Of a stretch of DNA of 64,000 nucleotides, positions 32,235-40,380 are shown one piece after another. The translations under genes and the position numbers were made by a program. Numbering within the stretch: position 1 is the first letter of the stretch; each line of letters begins with the position of its first letter. The notes under the pieces were generated by a model. It worked only from the letters and a program-made list of their open reading frames with translations. It had not been told where the DNA came from and searched no databases. The DNA comes from JADJVL01 sp046331545 (GTDB taxonomy: Bacteria > Acidobacteriota > Holophagae > Holophagales > Holophagaceae). The stretch lies in the NCBI GenBank assembly GCA_046331545.1, contig JAXLQR010000002.1:3415237-3479236 (forward strand). Reading direction: 5' to 3'.

Positions 32235-33185
32235 ATGCCCCAGGACCCTGAAGACACTGGCCTTGGCCGCCCCGGCCCGGAGGACCTCGGCTGGGCGGCC
32301 ACCCTGAGGGAGTTCGAGGCCCACCTCGCCGTCGAGCGCGGCCTCAGCCCCCGCAGCGTCTCGGGCTACCTCTCGGACCTGCGTCTGGCGGCGGCCTGGG
32401 CGGCCGGGGCCGGGCTCCCCCCTCCGGACCTGGACCGCGACCGGCTCACGGCCTTCCTCGTGGCCCAGCAGGGCGCCGGCCGCGCGCCCCGGAGCATGGC
32501 CCGGCTGAGTTCGGCCCTGCGGCAGTTCCTGGCCTTCCTGCGCCTGGAAGGGGAGGGCGGCGCCGGCCCGGAGGCGGTGGTGAAGGCGCCCCGCCCGCCC
32601 CGGCTGCTGCCCAAGACCCTGAGCGAAGGCCAGGTGGAGGCCCTGCTCGCCGCCCCGGACACCGCGTCGGTGCTGGGCCTGCGGGACCGGGCCTGGATCG
32701 AGCTGCTGTACGCCACGGGCCTGCGGGTGAGCGAGCTGGCCGGGCTGCCGGCCCTCTCGGTCTTCCTGGACGAAGGCTTCCTGAAGGTCTTCGGCAAGGG
32801 GCGCAAGGAACGCCTCATCCCCTTCGGCGAGGGGGCCGAGGTGTGGATGCGCCGCTGGCTCGAGGTGCGGGGCAGTCTCCAGCCCCGGGGCCCGGAGCTC
32901 TTCGTGGGCCGCCACGGCGAAGGGCTGAGCCGCCAGCAGCTCTGGCGCCTCCTCAAGCGCTACGCGACCCGGGCCGGCCTCCCCGCCCGGGCCGTGAGCC
33001 CCCACGTGCTGCGCCACGCCTTCGCGACGCACCTCCTGGACCACGGCGCCGACCTGCGTTCGGTGCAGTCCATGCTCGGGCACGCGGACATCAGCACGAC
33101 CCAGATCTACACCCACGTGCACCAGGCGCGGCTGCGGGCCTTGTACGACAAGCTGCATCCGCGCGGCTCCGCCGATCCCGCCTGA
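32235..33185 (+). CDS. xerD: Tyrosine recombinase XerC/XerD
   Basis: 316 aa. An N-terminal SAM-like core-binding domain (~20-110) is followed by the catalytic domain with R164 (ATGLRVSELAG), K189, H257 and R260 (HVLRHAFATH), H283 (LGHADISTTQ) and nucleophile Y292 (IYTHV). Size and the lack of adjacent phage or integron genes fit chromosome-dimer resolution at dif. XerC versus XerD cannot be settled from sequence alone here. The final 76 bp have a decayed partial copy 200 bp downstream. Confidence 0.9.
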   Translation: MPQDPEDTGLGRPGPEDLGWAATLREFEAHLAVERGLSPRSVSGYLSDLRLAAAWAAGAGLPPPDLDRDRLTAFLVAQQGAGRAPRSMARLSSALRQFLAFLRLEGEGGAGPEAVVKAPRPPRLLPKTLSEGQVEALLAAPDTASVLGLRDRAWIELLYATGLRVSELAGLPALSVFLDEGFLKVFGKGRKERLIPFGEGAEVWMRRWLEVRGSLQPRGPELFVGRHGEGLSRQQLWRLLKRYATRAGLPARAVSPHVLRHAFATHLLDHGADLRSVQSMLGHADISTTQIYTHVHQARLRALYDKLHPRGSADPA

Positions 33186-33248
33186 CGCGCGCCGAGCGCG
33201 CTCCTGCTCGCCTGACGGCTCGCAGAGGCGGGAACCCTCCCCCCGATC

Positions 33249-33271
33249 GGGCAGGACATCGAGTCCTGCCC
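33249..33271 (+). terminator. Hairpin downstream of the Xer gene
   Basis: GGGCAGGAC (33249-33257) pairs perfectly with GTCCTGCCC (33263-33271) around a 5-nt loop. No T-run follows, so termination is possible but weak. Confidence 0.45.
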
Positions 33272-33310
33272 TCCCGCTCCTCGCTCCGCGCGCTCGCGGA
33301 GGGGGCCCCG

Positions 33311-33386
33311 TCCCACGTGCACCAGGCGCGGCCGCGGGCCCTCCATGACGCCAAGCCTCCGCGGGCCGGCGGCGCGGCGCCCTGAG
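33311..33386 (+). repeat. Decayed duplicate of the Xer gene 3' end
   Basis: Bases 33312-33340 repeat 33112-33140 (CCCACGTGCACCAGGCGCGG...) with one mismatch. Similarity then fades through to a shared CCTGA at the end (33382-33386 versus 33181-33185). The offset is exactly 200 bp. The 259-bp spacer 33186-33444 holds this fragment and one hairpin, and no gene is seen. Confidence 0.7.
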
Positions 33387-33431
33387 CCCAGGATGGACGG
33401 CCCGCCGCGGCCCCGGCCATGATGGAGGGCG

Positions 33432-33437
33432 GAGAAT
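33432..33437 (+). promoter_or_regulatory. -10-like hexamer before the WYL-domain gene
   Basis: GAGAAT lies 7 nt before ATG 33445. A GGAGGGCGGAG tract just upstream could alternatively act as an unusually placed Shine-Dalgarno. Confidence 0.35.
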
Positions 33438-33444
33438 CCCCCGC

Positions 33445-34680
33445 ATGGCGACGAAGAAGACCGCCCCCACAGCGAGCAAGGCCGAGAAGCCCGGGAAGGC
33501 GCCGAAGGCCGAGACGCCCGTGAAGACCGCCAAGGCCGCCCCGGCCAAGGCTTCCAAGACCCCGGCGAAGACCGCCGCCAAGCCCGAGCCGAAGACCGTG
33601 CAGCCGCCGGCGAAGCCGGAAGCCAAGGCCGGGAAGAAGGCGACCGCCAAGGCCGAGCCCAAGCCCGAGCCCAAGCCCGCGGCCAAGGTCGACGCGAAGC
33701 CCGAACCCAGGGCCGCGGCGAAGAAGGCGGCGAAGCCCGCCCCCGCCGAGGCGGTGGCCGCGCCCCTGATCCCCGAGGTGGTGGAGGCCCCGGCGCCGAA
33801 GGTCGAGGCCAGGCCCGCCCCCAAGGCGAAGAAGGCCGCCGCGCTGGAGGTCTCCACGGAGCCGCCTTCGTTCACTGCCCACGCGGCCACGGTGCTGGCC
33901 GCGATCGGCGCGGGCCAGGCGGTGGAGCTGATCTTCCTGGACGAGGTGGCCAATCCGCCCCGCACCTTCGAGCCCCGCCGGCTCATCTTCGACGTGTTCA
34001 CCCGGGCCTGGTTCGCCTGGGGCTGGGATCGCCGCTACAACGCCGAGCGCCACCACCGCCTGGACCTCCTGAAGGAGATCAATCCGGTGGAGGGTCCCGG
34101 TCGCGCGGCCCAGGGCCCCTACCAGGACGGCACGCCGGCCAACCAGATCGGCGGCTGGCTGGGGGGCGAGCCCATCCCGGTGAAGGCCACGCTGATGAAG
34201 CAGTGGATCTTCGCGGTGAAGCAGGCGCCGGCGCCCTTCCCGGACTTCCACCTGGAGGACGCCCCCGACGGCAAGGCCACGGTGACCTTCACCGCCACGG
34301 ACCTCCGTGCCATCGCGCGGTGGTGCATGCAGTTCGGCGACGGCATCCAGGTGCTGGAACCCCAGCGCCTGGTGGACCGCATCAAGCAGGTGGGCGTGGC
34401 CTGGGGCGGCAAGCCCGTGGCCGCCGCGCCCCCGCCGGCCCCGAAGCCCCTCCCGCCGCCGGCGCGGCCCGAGCGCGATCACCGCCGCGAGGAGCCCCGG
34501 GAGCACCGCCGGGAGGAGCACCGCCGGGAGGAGCACCGCCGGGAGGAGCACCGCCGCGATGAGCCCCGGCGCGATGAGCCCCGCCGCGAGCACCGGGACC
34601 GGGATCGGGAGCGCGAGGCGCCGAAGGACGAGGCGAAGGGCAAGCCGGGGAAGACCGAGATCCGCGTCGAGCGCTTGTAA
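33445..34680 (+). CDS. WYL/WCX-domain protein with histone-H1-like tails and no HTH
   Basis: 411 aa in three parts. Residues 1-135 are Lys/Ala/Pro repeats (KTAKAAPAKASKTPAKTAAK), like H1 or AlgP tails. Residues ~155-215 fit a WYL domain (AVELIFLDEV, FEPRRLIFDVFTRAWFAWGW, RHHRLDLLKEI). Residues ~278-318 fit the WCX extension (VTFTATDLRAIARWCMQFGDG, VLEPQRLVDRIK). Residues 345-395 are an Arg/Glu/His repeat. Canonical WYL regulators begin with a winged HTH; here basic tails replace it. Likely a ligand-responsive nucleic-acid-binding protein, but function is unknown. Confidence 0.75.
   Translation: MATKKTAPTASKAEKPGKAPKAETPVKTAKAAPAKASKTPAKTAAKPEPKTVQPPAKPEAKAGKKATAKAEPKPEPKPAAKVDAKPEPRAAAKKAAKPAPAEAVAAPLIPEVVEAPAPKVEARPAPKAKKAAALEVSTEPPSFTAHAATVLAAIGAGQAVELIFLDEVANPPRTFEPRRLIFDVFTRAWFAWGWDRRYNAERHHRLDLLKEINPVEGPGRAAQGPYQDGTPANQIGGWLGGEPIPVKATLMKQWIFAVKQAPAPFPDFHLEDAPDGKATVTFTATDLRAIARWCMQFGDGIQVLEPQRLVDRIKQVGVAWGGKPVAAAPPPAPKPLPPPARPERDHRREEPREHRREEHRREEHRREEHRRDEPRRDEPRREHRDRDREREAPKDEAKGKPGKTEIRVERL
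34486..34590 (+). repeat. Seven 15-bp tandem repeats inside the WYL-protein gene
   Basis: The unit GAGCACCGCCGGGAG occurs in near-perfect copies from 34501 to 34560, with degenerate copies on both sides. Each encodes EHRRE or a variant. Unit length is a multiple of three, so copy-number slippage would lengthen or shorten the charged tail without a frameshift. Confidence 0.8.
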
Positions 34681-34700
34681 GCCAACCGAATTCCCGAAAT

Positions 34701-34728
34701 GCGACGGCGCCCCACGGGGCGCCGTCGC
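34701..34728. terminator. Symmetric hairpin between convergent genes
   Basis: GCGACGGCGCCCC (34701-34713) pairs perfectly with 34716-34728 around two bases. It lies between the stops of the WYL gene and the thioredoxin-like lipoprotein gene, so it could end transcripts from both sides, although neither flank has a T-run. Confidence 0.6.
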
Positions 34729-34745
34729 AGTGCAGGCCTTGGATC

Positions 34746-35372
34746 CTACTTCGCCCGCTCCACCATCTCCAGGATCGCCTCGCCCATGCGCTGCCCCTTC
34801 TTCGGCGGGTTCTCGACGATGCTGTCCACGAACTTCCAGCCGCCGCCGGGCTGCTGGACGTAGAGCCAGAACGTGGGGACGTGGGAGAGGGGCTGGGGCG
34901 GGAGGCCCTTGGGCCAGTAGGCGTCCTGGGCCTTCTTGTCGCGGTAGACGCCGAAGTAGTGGACGGTGATGAAGGGGTTGCCCAGGGCGTCGAGGGCCAG
35001 CATGTCGGGCATCTCGCGCTGGCTGTCGCCACACCAGGAGCCGAAGGCGGTGACGAGGACCATGGGCGTGTCGACGGCCTTCCACCGCGCCTGCCACGCC
35101 GGATCCAGCAGGGCCTTCTCGGTGTTGGTCCTGAACACGGGGCGGTGGGCGAGGATCGTCTCCCGGGTCGCGGGCCCGATGAGCAGCGGCCCCCGGTCCT
35201 TGGGGTCGCAGGGCAGGTCGCCCTCCTTTTCCGGCGGCAGCATGGGCAGGATGCCGGGCTTCGGGGCCGACGCGGCCTGGGCGGGGGCGGGGGCGGAAGG
35301 CTGGGTCGCCGGCTTCGCGCAGGCGGCCAGGAGGGCGGCGAGGGTGGAGGACAGGAGGACGGTGCGGCGCAT
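34746..35372 (-). CDS. Thioredoxin-like lipoprotein with a single active-site cysteine
   Basis: 208 aa. The start MRRTVLLSSTLAALLAACAKP contains a lipobox (LAAC, C19), followed by a Pro/Ala linker. The thioredoxin fold region VLVTAFGSWCGDSQREMPDML (about 112-132) has the motif WCGDS, where the second cysteine of CxxC is Ser; the cis-Pro loop is SHVPTFWLY. The protein could form mixed disulfides or bind partners but not act as a standard dithiol oxidoreductase. The start at 35372 is chosen for the signal peptide. Confidence 0.83.
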   Translation of the reverse strand: MRRTVLLSSTLAALLAACAKPATQPSAPAPAQAASAPKPGILPMLPPEKEGDLPCDPKDRGPLLIGPATRETILAHRPVFRTNTEKALLDPAWQARWKAVDTPMVLVTAFGSWCGDSQREMPDMLALDALGNPFITVHYFGVYRDKKAQDAYWPKGLPPQPLSHVPTFWLYVQQPGGGWKFVDSIVENPPKKGQRMGEAILEMVERAK

Positions 35373-35437
35373 CCGACCAGGATAGCGAAGCCGCGGGACG
35401 GCCCCGGCGCCGTTTCGCCCCGCCCAGGGCAGGACGC

Positions 35438-35443
35438 TACACT
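35438..35443 (+). promoter_or_regulatory. Probable -10 of the P450/lipid operon
   Basis: TACACT, preceded by GC, lies 22 nt upstream of the leader-ORF ATG at 35466, which has a CCCGGAG Shine-Dalgarno. No convincing -35 at 17 bp. It is the best promoter candidate ahead of the eight-gene operon. Confidence 0.4.
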
Positions 35444-35465
35444 GGCCGACCACCCCCGGAGACCG

Positions 35466-35516
35466 ATGCGCCCCCCGCCCCGCGGAGTCCCGCGCCTGTT
35501 GAAGGCCGAGCCTTGA
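35466..35516 (+). CDS. Short leader ORF coupled to the P450 gene
   Basis: ATG 35466 with a GGAG Shine-Dalgarno 6-9 nt upstream opens 16 codons (MRPPPRGVPRLLKAEP) and stops at TGA 35514-35516, which overlaps the TTG start of the P450 gene as TTGA. The peptide contains a run of three prolines and several arginines, codons prone to ribosome stalling. It may be a translational leader that couples or attenuates the operon. Coding status is not proven. Confidence 0.45.
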   Translation: MRPPPRGVPRLLKAEP

Positions 35517-36838
35517 GGACCGCCCCGGGCCCGAAGGGCCTGCCTGTCCTGGGCCACGCCTGGCGCCTGCGCCAGGACATCCTGGGCGTCTTCACCGAGG
35601 CCGGCCACGCCCACGAGGTCGCCCTCCTGAAGCTCGGGCCCCTCCCCCTGCACCTGCTGTCCAGCCCGGAGCTGGCGAAGGAGGTGCTCCAGACCCGCGC
35701 CGCGGCCTTCGACCGGCGCACCCGCTCCGTGGCCCTGCTCATGGACATCACCGGCGAGAGCCTCCTCACCGCCAACGGCGCCGCCTGGGCCCGGCGGCGG
35801 CGCCTCGCGGGCCCCGCCTTCCACCCCGACCGCATCGCGGGCCTCGTGCCCCGCTTCGCGTCCGCGGCGTCGGCCCTGGCGGACGGCTGGCGGGCGAAGG
35901 CTTCGCGAGGGCCCCTCGCCGTGGACGCCGGCGCGGCCATGGCGGGCCTGGCCTTCCGCGTCGCCGCCGAGGCCTTCTTCTCCAGCGACGTGGAAGGGGA
36001 TGTGGACGCGATGGAGTCGGCCCAGGCGGACGTGCTCAGCCACTACTGGAAGCGCATGTCCACCCTCTCGGACTGGCCCCAGCGCCTGCCCAATCCCTCC
36101 CGCACGCGCTACCGCGCGGGCCTCGCCCGCATCCGCGCCGTGGTGGACCGCATCCTCGCCGCCCGCACCGAGAAGCTGGGCATGGACCTGCTGGACCGCC
36201 TCCGGGCCGAGGGCGGAAAGGACGGCCTCGCGCTGGACGAGCTGCGCAACGAGGTGCTCACCCTCCTCATGGCCGGCCACGAGACCACCGCCCACGCCAT
36301 GGCCTGGGCCCTGCACCACCTGGCGCGGAACCCGGAGGCCGCCAGGGCGGTCCGGCGGGAGGCCCGGGCCGTGCTCGGCGGCCGCCTGCCGGAGGCGGAG
36401 GACCTGCCGCGCCTGGTCCAGGCCCGCGCCGCCTTCCAGGAGGCCCTGCGGCTGCATCCGACCATCTGGATCCTGGAGCGCCGAGCCATCCAGGCCGAGA
36501 CCCTGGGCGGTTTCGACATTCCCGAAGGCGGCAGCGTGCTGGTGAGCCCCTACGTCCTGCACCGCCATCCGGCCTACTGGAAGGATCCCGAGCGCTTCGA
36601 TCCCGCGCGTTTCCTGGACGAGGGAGACCATTCCGCCTACCTCCCCTTCGGCCTCGGCCCCCACACCTGCCTGGGCATGGGCTTCGCGATGGCCGAGGGC
36701 GTGACGGTGCTTTCGGTGCTCCTCTCGCGCTTCCACGTCACCGCGCCGGAAGCCGTGCTGCCCCGTCCCGTGGCCGGCCTCACCCTCCGGGTGCCGGGGG
36801 GGGCGATGCTGGCCTTCGAACCCCTGGGGGATGCATGA
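35513..36838 (+). CDS. Cytochrome P450
   Basis: 441 aa. The haem-thiolate loop is FGLGPHTCLGMGFAMAEG with C386. The I-helix oxygen motif is LLMAGHETTAHAMAW, the K-helix ExxR lies in FQEALRLHP, and the meander is PERFDPARF. The N-terminus APGPKGLPVLGHAW lacks a membrane anchor, so it should be a soluble bacterial P450. The length and AGHETT motif recall fatty-acid or sterol-type oxidases. The TTG start overlaps the leader-ORF stop. It heads an operon of lipid-like functions, where it would hydroxylate or desaturate an intermediate. Confidence 0.93.
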   Translation: MRTAPGPKGLPVLGHAWRLRQDILGVFTEAGHAHEVALLKLGPLPLHLLSSPELAKEVLQTRAAAFDRRTRSVALLMDITGESLLTANGAAWARRRRLAGPAFHPDRIAGLVPRFASAASALADGWRAKASRGPLAVDAGAAMAGLAFRVAAEAFFSSDVEGDVDAMESAQADVLSHYWKRMSTLSDWPQRLPNPSRTRYRAGLARIRAVVDRILAARTEKLGMDLLDRLRAEGGKDGLALDELRNEVLTLLMAGHETTAHAMAWALHHLARNPEAARAVRREARAVLGGRLPEAEDLPRLVQARAAFQEALRLHPTIWILERRAIQAETLGGFDIPEGGSVLVSPYVLHRHPAYWKDPERFDPARFLDEGDHSAYLPFGLGPHTCLGMGFAMAEGVTVLSVLLSRFHVTAPEAVLPRPVAGLTLRVPGGAMLAFEPLGDA

Positions 36839-37836
36839 ACCTGCGCCGAATCCCTGCGCCCTGGACGGACCTGCCCGCGCCCGTGGAAGGCCTGCCGGGC
36901 CTCGATGCCGCCCAGCTCGCGCTCCAGGCGCCGGACCTCCACCTCGCCGATGCGGCGGGTCGGGGCCGCGCGAGCCTCTGGTGGTCCGACGTGCCGGCCT
37001 GGCCCGGCCATCGCCTCGGCGTGATCGGCCACTTCGCCGCCGCCGATCCGGAAACCACCCGCGCCCTGCTCGACGCGGCCTGCGCCGAGCTCGCGGCCCG
37101 GGGCCGCACCCTCGCCGTCGGCCCCATGGACGGCAACACCTGGCGCAGCTACCGCTTCATGACCGACGACTGCGGGTATCCGCGCTTCGCCCTGGAACCG
37201 TGGAATCCCGTGGCGTGGCCGGCCTGGTGGAACGCCAGCGGCTTCGCGCCCTTCCAGACCTACCAGTCGGCGCTCGAGGCCCGCATGGCCTCCGCCGATC
37301 CGCGGCTTCCGGAGCTGGAGCGGAAGCTCGGGGCCGCGGGGGTGACGATGCGGCCCCTGGACCTTGGCGACTTCGACGGGGAGCTGGCGCGCATCTTCGA
37401 GATCAGCGAGTCCGCCTTCGCCGCCAACGTGCTCTACACGCCCCTGCCCAGGGAGGAGTTCCTGGCCATGTACGCCAGGGTGAAGCCCTACGCCCACCCA
37501 AGGCTGGTGTGGCTGGCCGAGCAGGCGACGGATTCCGTGCCGCGCCCGGTCGGACCGCGCCCGGTCGGGTTCGTCTTCTGCGTGCCGGACCTGCTCCAGG
37601 CCCAAGCGGGCCAGCAGCCCGACACCCTGATCGTGAAGACCCTGGCCAAGGTGCCGGACCGCGGCCTGGGCGGCCTGGGCAAGCTGCTCCTGGCGAACGT
37701 GCAGCGGGAGGCCCAGGCCTTGGGCTTCACGAAGGCCATCCACGCGCTCATGCACGACGCCAACCGCAGCGCGACGATGGGCGAGGACGCCACGGTGATC
37801 CGGCGCTACACGCTGTATTCGAGGGCCCTGGCGTGA
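36835..37836 (+). CDS. GNAT-family N-acyltransferase-like protein
   Basis: 333 aa, cytoplasmic. The C-terminal half contains the GNAT core: the VGFVFCVPDLL strand, TLIVKTLAKVPDRGLGGLGKLLLANVQREAQALGF (acyl-CoA pyrophosphate loop region) and the terminal strand. The N-terminal half (VGPMDGNTWRSYRF) may be a second, degenerate GNAT lobe. Substrate unknown. ATGA and GTGA overlaps on both sides place it firmly in the operon. It could acylate an amine group on the pathway product. Confidence 0.78.
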   Translation: MNLRRIPAPWTDLPAPVEGLPGLDAAQLALQAPDLHLADAAGRGRASLWWSDVPAWPGHRLGVIGHFAAADPETTRALLDAACAELAARGRTLAVGPMDGNTWRSYRFMTDDCGYPRFALEPWNPVAWPAWWNASGFAPFQTYQSALEARMASADPRLPELERKLGAAGVTMRPLDLGDFDGELARIFEISESAFAANVLYTPLPREEFLAMYARVKPYAHPRLVWLAEQATDSVPRPVGPRPVGFVFCVPDLLQAQAGQQPDTLIVKTLAKVPDRGLGGLGKLLLANVQREAQALGFTKAIHALMHDANRSATMGEDATVIRRYTLYSRALA

Positions 37837-39401
37837 ACCTCGTCGAGCGGCTGCTGGAGCAGGCCGCGGCGCGGCCCGGGGCCCTGGCCCTGCGCCACCG
37901 CGGCCGGAGCTGGACCTTCCGCGAGCTGGAGGCGCGCACCGCCCGGGGCGCGGCCTTCCTGCGGGCCCAGGGGCTGGGCAAGGACGACCCCGTGCTCATC
38001 TTCGTGCCCATGGGCCTGGACCTCTACGAGGTGCTGCTCTCGGTGCTGCGCATCGGCGCCGTGGCGGTCTTCCTGGATCCCAGCGCCGGGGACGCGCACG
38101 TGGCCAAGTGCTGCGCCCGCATCCCGCCGAAGGGCTACCTCGGCACCCCCATGGCCCAGGTGCTGCGCTGGTGGGTGCCCGCCCTGCGCAGGATCCCCCG
38201 GCGCATCGTGACGGCGCGGTACTGGCCCTTCGCCATCCCCTTCGGCCGGGGCGGCGGGAAGGACGATCACCTCGAACCCCGGGCGGAGGACGACGCCGCG
38301 CTGGTCACCTTCACCAGCGGCTCCACCGGCGAGCCCAAGGCGGCGGTGCGCAGCCACGGCTTCCTCCTCACCCAGCACGCGGTGCTGGCCCGCACCCTGC
38401 GCCACGAGGCCGGCCTCCTGGACCTGGCCACCCTGCCGGTCTTCGTGCTGGCCAACCTCGCCTCGGGGCAGGGCACGCTGATCCCCGACGCGGACCTCCG
38501 CAGCCCCGGCCGCATCAAGCCCGGCCCCGTGCTGGACGAGCTCGCGGCCCACCGCCCCGCCACCTGCGCCGCCAGCCCGGCCTTCTTCGAGCGCCTCGCC
38601 GAGGGGGCCGAAGCACGGGGCCAGGCCCTGGATTCCTTCCGCTCCCTCTACACCGGCGGCGCGCCGGTCTTCCCGGGATTGTTGCAGCGGCTGCAGGCCC
38701 TCGCGCCCCAGGCCGAGGTCGTCGCGGTCTACGGCTCCACCGAAGCCGAGCCCATCGCCGAGATGCCCTATTCGGAGATGTCCGCGGCCGATCTCGCCGC
38801 CATGGCCGCGGGGCAGGGGCTGCTCGCGGGACCGCCGGTGGAACCGGAGATCCGGCTGCGCATCCTTCGCGACGCCTGGGGCACGCCCCTGGGCCACCTC
38901 GACGGCGCAGCCTTCGACGCCATGACCTGTCCCCGGGGCGAGGCCGGGGAGATCGTCGTGACCGGGGGCCACGTCCTGAAGGGCTACTTCGAGGGGCGCG
39001 GGGACGAGGAGACCAAGTTCCGGGTGGACGGCGAGGTGTGGCATCGCACCGGGGACGCGGGGCGCCTGGACGCGGAAGGCCGCGTCTGGCTCCTGGGACG
39101 CTGCTCCGCGCGCATCCGGGACGCCAAGGGCGAGCTCTTCCCCTTCACGGTGGAGACGGCGGCGCTCCAGGTGGAAGGTGTCCGCCGCGCGGCCCTGGCC
39201 GCCTTCCGGGACCGCCGCATCCTTGTGGTGGAAGGCTCCGGCATCCCCGAGGAGGCCCCGGATCCCGATGAGGTGAAGGCGAGCCTGGCCTGGGCCGGCC
39301 TCGACGCGGTGCGCGTGGCGCGCATCCCCCTGGACCGCCGCCACAACGCCAAGGTGGATTACCCTGGACTCCTCGCCCTCCTGGAACGCCTCGAACGATG
39401 A
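37833..39401 (+). CDS. AMP-dependent fatty-acid ligase, OleC-like
   Basis: 522 aa adenylate-forming enzyme. The P-loop is TFTSGSTGEPKAAVRSH, with VYGSTEAEPIAEM (A5), GDAGRLDAEGRVWLLGR (A7-A8) and a C-terminal segment ending RRHNAKVDY with the A10-like Lys. The region VAVFLDPSAGDAHVAKC resembles the beta-lactone synthetase OleC and related fatty-acid ligases rather than acyl-CoA synthetases. The partners OleA, OleB and OleD are absent here, so long-chain olefin synthesis is not indicated. GTG start overlaps the GNAT stop. Confidence 0.87.
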   Translation: MNLVERLLEQAAARPGALALRHRGRSWTFRELEARTARGAAFLRAQGLGKDDPVLIFVPMGLDLYEVLLSVLRIGAVAVFLDPSAGDAHVAKCCARIPPKGYLGTPMAQVLRWWVPALRRIPRRIVTARYWPFAIPFGRGGGKDDHLEPRAEDDAALVTFTSGSTGEPKAAVRSHGFLLTQHAVLARTLRHEAGLLDLATLPVFVLANLASGQGTLIPDADLRSPGRIKPGPVLDELAAHRPATCAASPAFFERLAEGAEARGQALDSFRSLYTGGAPVFPGLLQRLQALAPQAEVVAVYGSTEAEPIAEMPYSEMSAADLAAMAAGQGLLAGPPVEPEIRLRILRDAWGTPLGHLDGAAFDAMTCPRGEAGEIVVTGGHVLKGYFEGRGDEETKFRVDGEVWHRTGDAGRLDAEGRVWLLGRCSARIRDAKGELFPFTVETAALQVEGVRRAALAAFRDRRILVVEGSGIPEEAPDPDEVKASLAWAGLDAVRVARIPLDRRHNAKVDYPGLLALLERLER

Positions 39402-39453
39402 CTGCATCGCCTGACCGATCGGCACCCGCGTTGAACGCCCGGGAGTCCCGCGC

Positions 39454-40380
39454 GTGAAGCGCTGGTGGACCTACCAGGCGGAGCGCTTCCCGCTGGCGGC
39501 CCATGGGCCCCTCATCGCGGCCTTCAGCTTCTGCGCGGTGGCCTACAGCGCCAACCTGCGGGCGGCGGGCTCCTGGCCCTCGCTGCGGTCCTTCCTGGTG
39601 GCCTTCGCCACCTCGCTGATCTTCTTCTTCCAGCTCCGCGTCGCCGACGAGCACAAGGACTTCGAGGAGGACAGCCGCTGGCGGCCCTACCGGCCGGTGC
39701 CAAGGGGGCTCGTCACCCTGAAGGAGCTGGCGGCCCTCTTCGCGGTGGGCTGCGCGATCCAGCTCGGCCTCGCCCTCTGGCACAAGCCCGGCCTCGTGCT
39801 GTGGCTCTGCGTGACCTGGACCTGGCTGGCGGCCATGTCCAAGGAGTTCTGGGTGAAGGACTGGCTGAAGGCGCGGCCCGTCGTCTACCTCTGGTCCCAC
39901 ATGGTGATCATGCCCCTCATCGATTTCTACGCGACGAGCTGCGACTGGACCCTGCACCAGCCGCTGCCGCCCCGGGGCCTGGAGTTCTTCCTCCTGGCCA
40001 GCCTCTGCAACGGCGTGGTCATCGAGCTGGGCCGGAAGATCCGCGCGCCGGAGGGCGAGGAGGAGGGCGTGGAGACCTACAGCGCCCTGTGGGGGCCGCG
40101 GAAGGCCGCCACCTTCTGGCTGGTGATGGTGCTGGCCACGGCGGTCTTCGGGACGCTGGCCGGCCTGCGCACCCGCGCGCCCCTGGCCATCGGGATCGTG
40201 CTGGGCGCCGCCTTCCTGATCCGGATGCTCCTCGCCCTGCGCTACGTGGCGTCGCCCCTGCCGGGCCGCGCCAAGGCCATCGAGGTGGGCTCGGGCCTCT
40301 GGACCCTCACCCTCTACCTCAGCCTGGGCCTGCTGCCCCACGCCCACCGCTGGCTCGCGCCCCTGGGGCTGGCCCGATGA
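39454..40380 (+). CDS. UbiA-family prenyltransferase
   Basis: 308 aa with about eight membrane segments. The first prenyl-diphosphate motif is D65-xxx-D69-xxx-D73 (VADEHKDFEEDSRWRPYRPVPRG), and a second polar loop ELGRKIRAPEGEEEGVETYSALWG occupies the place of the second Asp-rich motif. UbiA enzymes transfer a polyprenyl group to an aromatic or other acceptor. The gap after the ligase gene is 52 bp, the only real gap in the operon. The stop overlaps the next ATG. Confidence 0.87.
   Translation: MKRWWTYQAERFPLAAHGPLIAAFSFCAVAYSANLRAAGSWPSLRSFLVAFATSLIFFFQLRVADEHKDFEEDSRWRPYRPVPRGLVTLKELAALFAVGCAIQLGLALWHKPGLVLWLCVTWTWLAAMSKEFWVKDWLKARPVVYLWSHMVIMPLIDFYATSCDWTLHQPLPPRGLEFFLLASLCNGVVIELGRKIRAPEGEEEGVETYSALWGPRKAATFWLVMVLATAVFGTLAGLRTRAPLAIGIVLGAAFLIRMLLALRYVASPLPGRAKAIEVGSGLWTLTLYLSLGLLPHAHRWLAPLGLAR

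Noticed and set aside
32235..33386. Integron or integrative element around the tyrosine recombinase
   Set aside because: No attachment-site duplication, cassette genes or phage genes nearby; size and residues fit a housekeeping Xer protein and the neighbour is acpP.
34382..36736. 784-aa minus-strand frame antisense to the P450 gene
   Set aside because: Composition is low-complexity His/Gly/Arg/Pro; the plus-strand P450 and the minus-strand thioredoxin lipoprotein explain the same DNA.
37833..39401. Long-chain olefin (OleABCD) pathway
   Set aside because: Only an OleC-like ligase is present; no thiolase (OleA), hydrolase (OleB) or reductase (OleD) in the operon.
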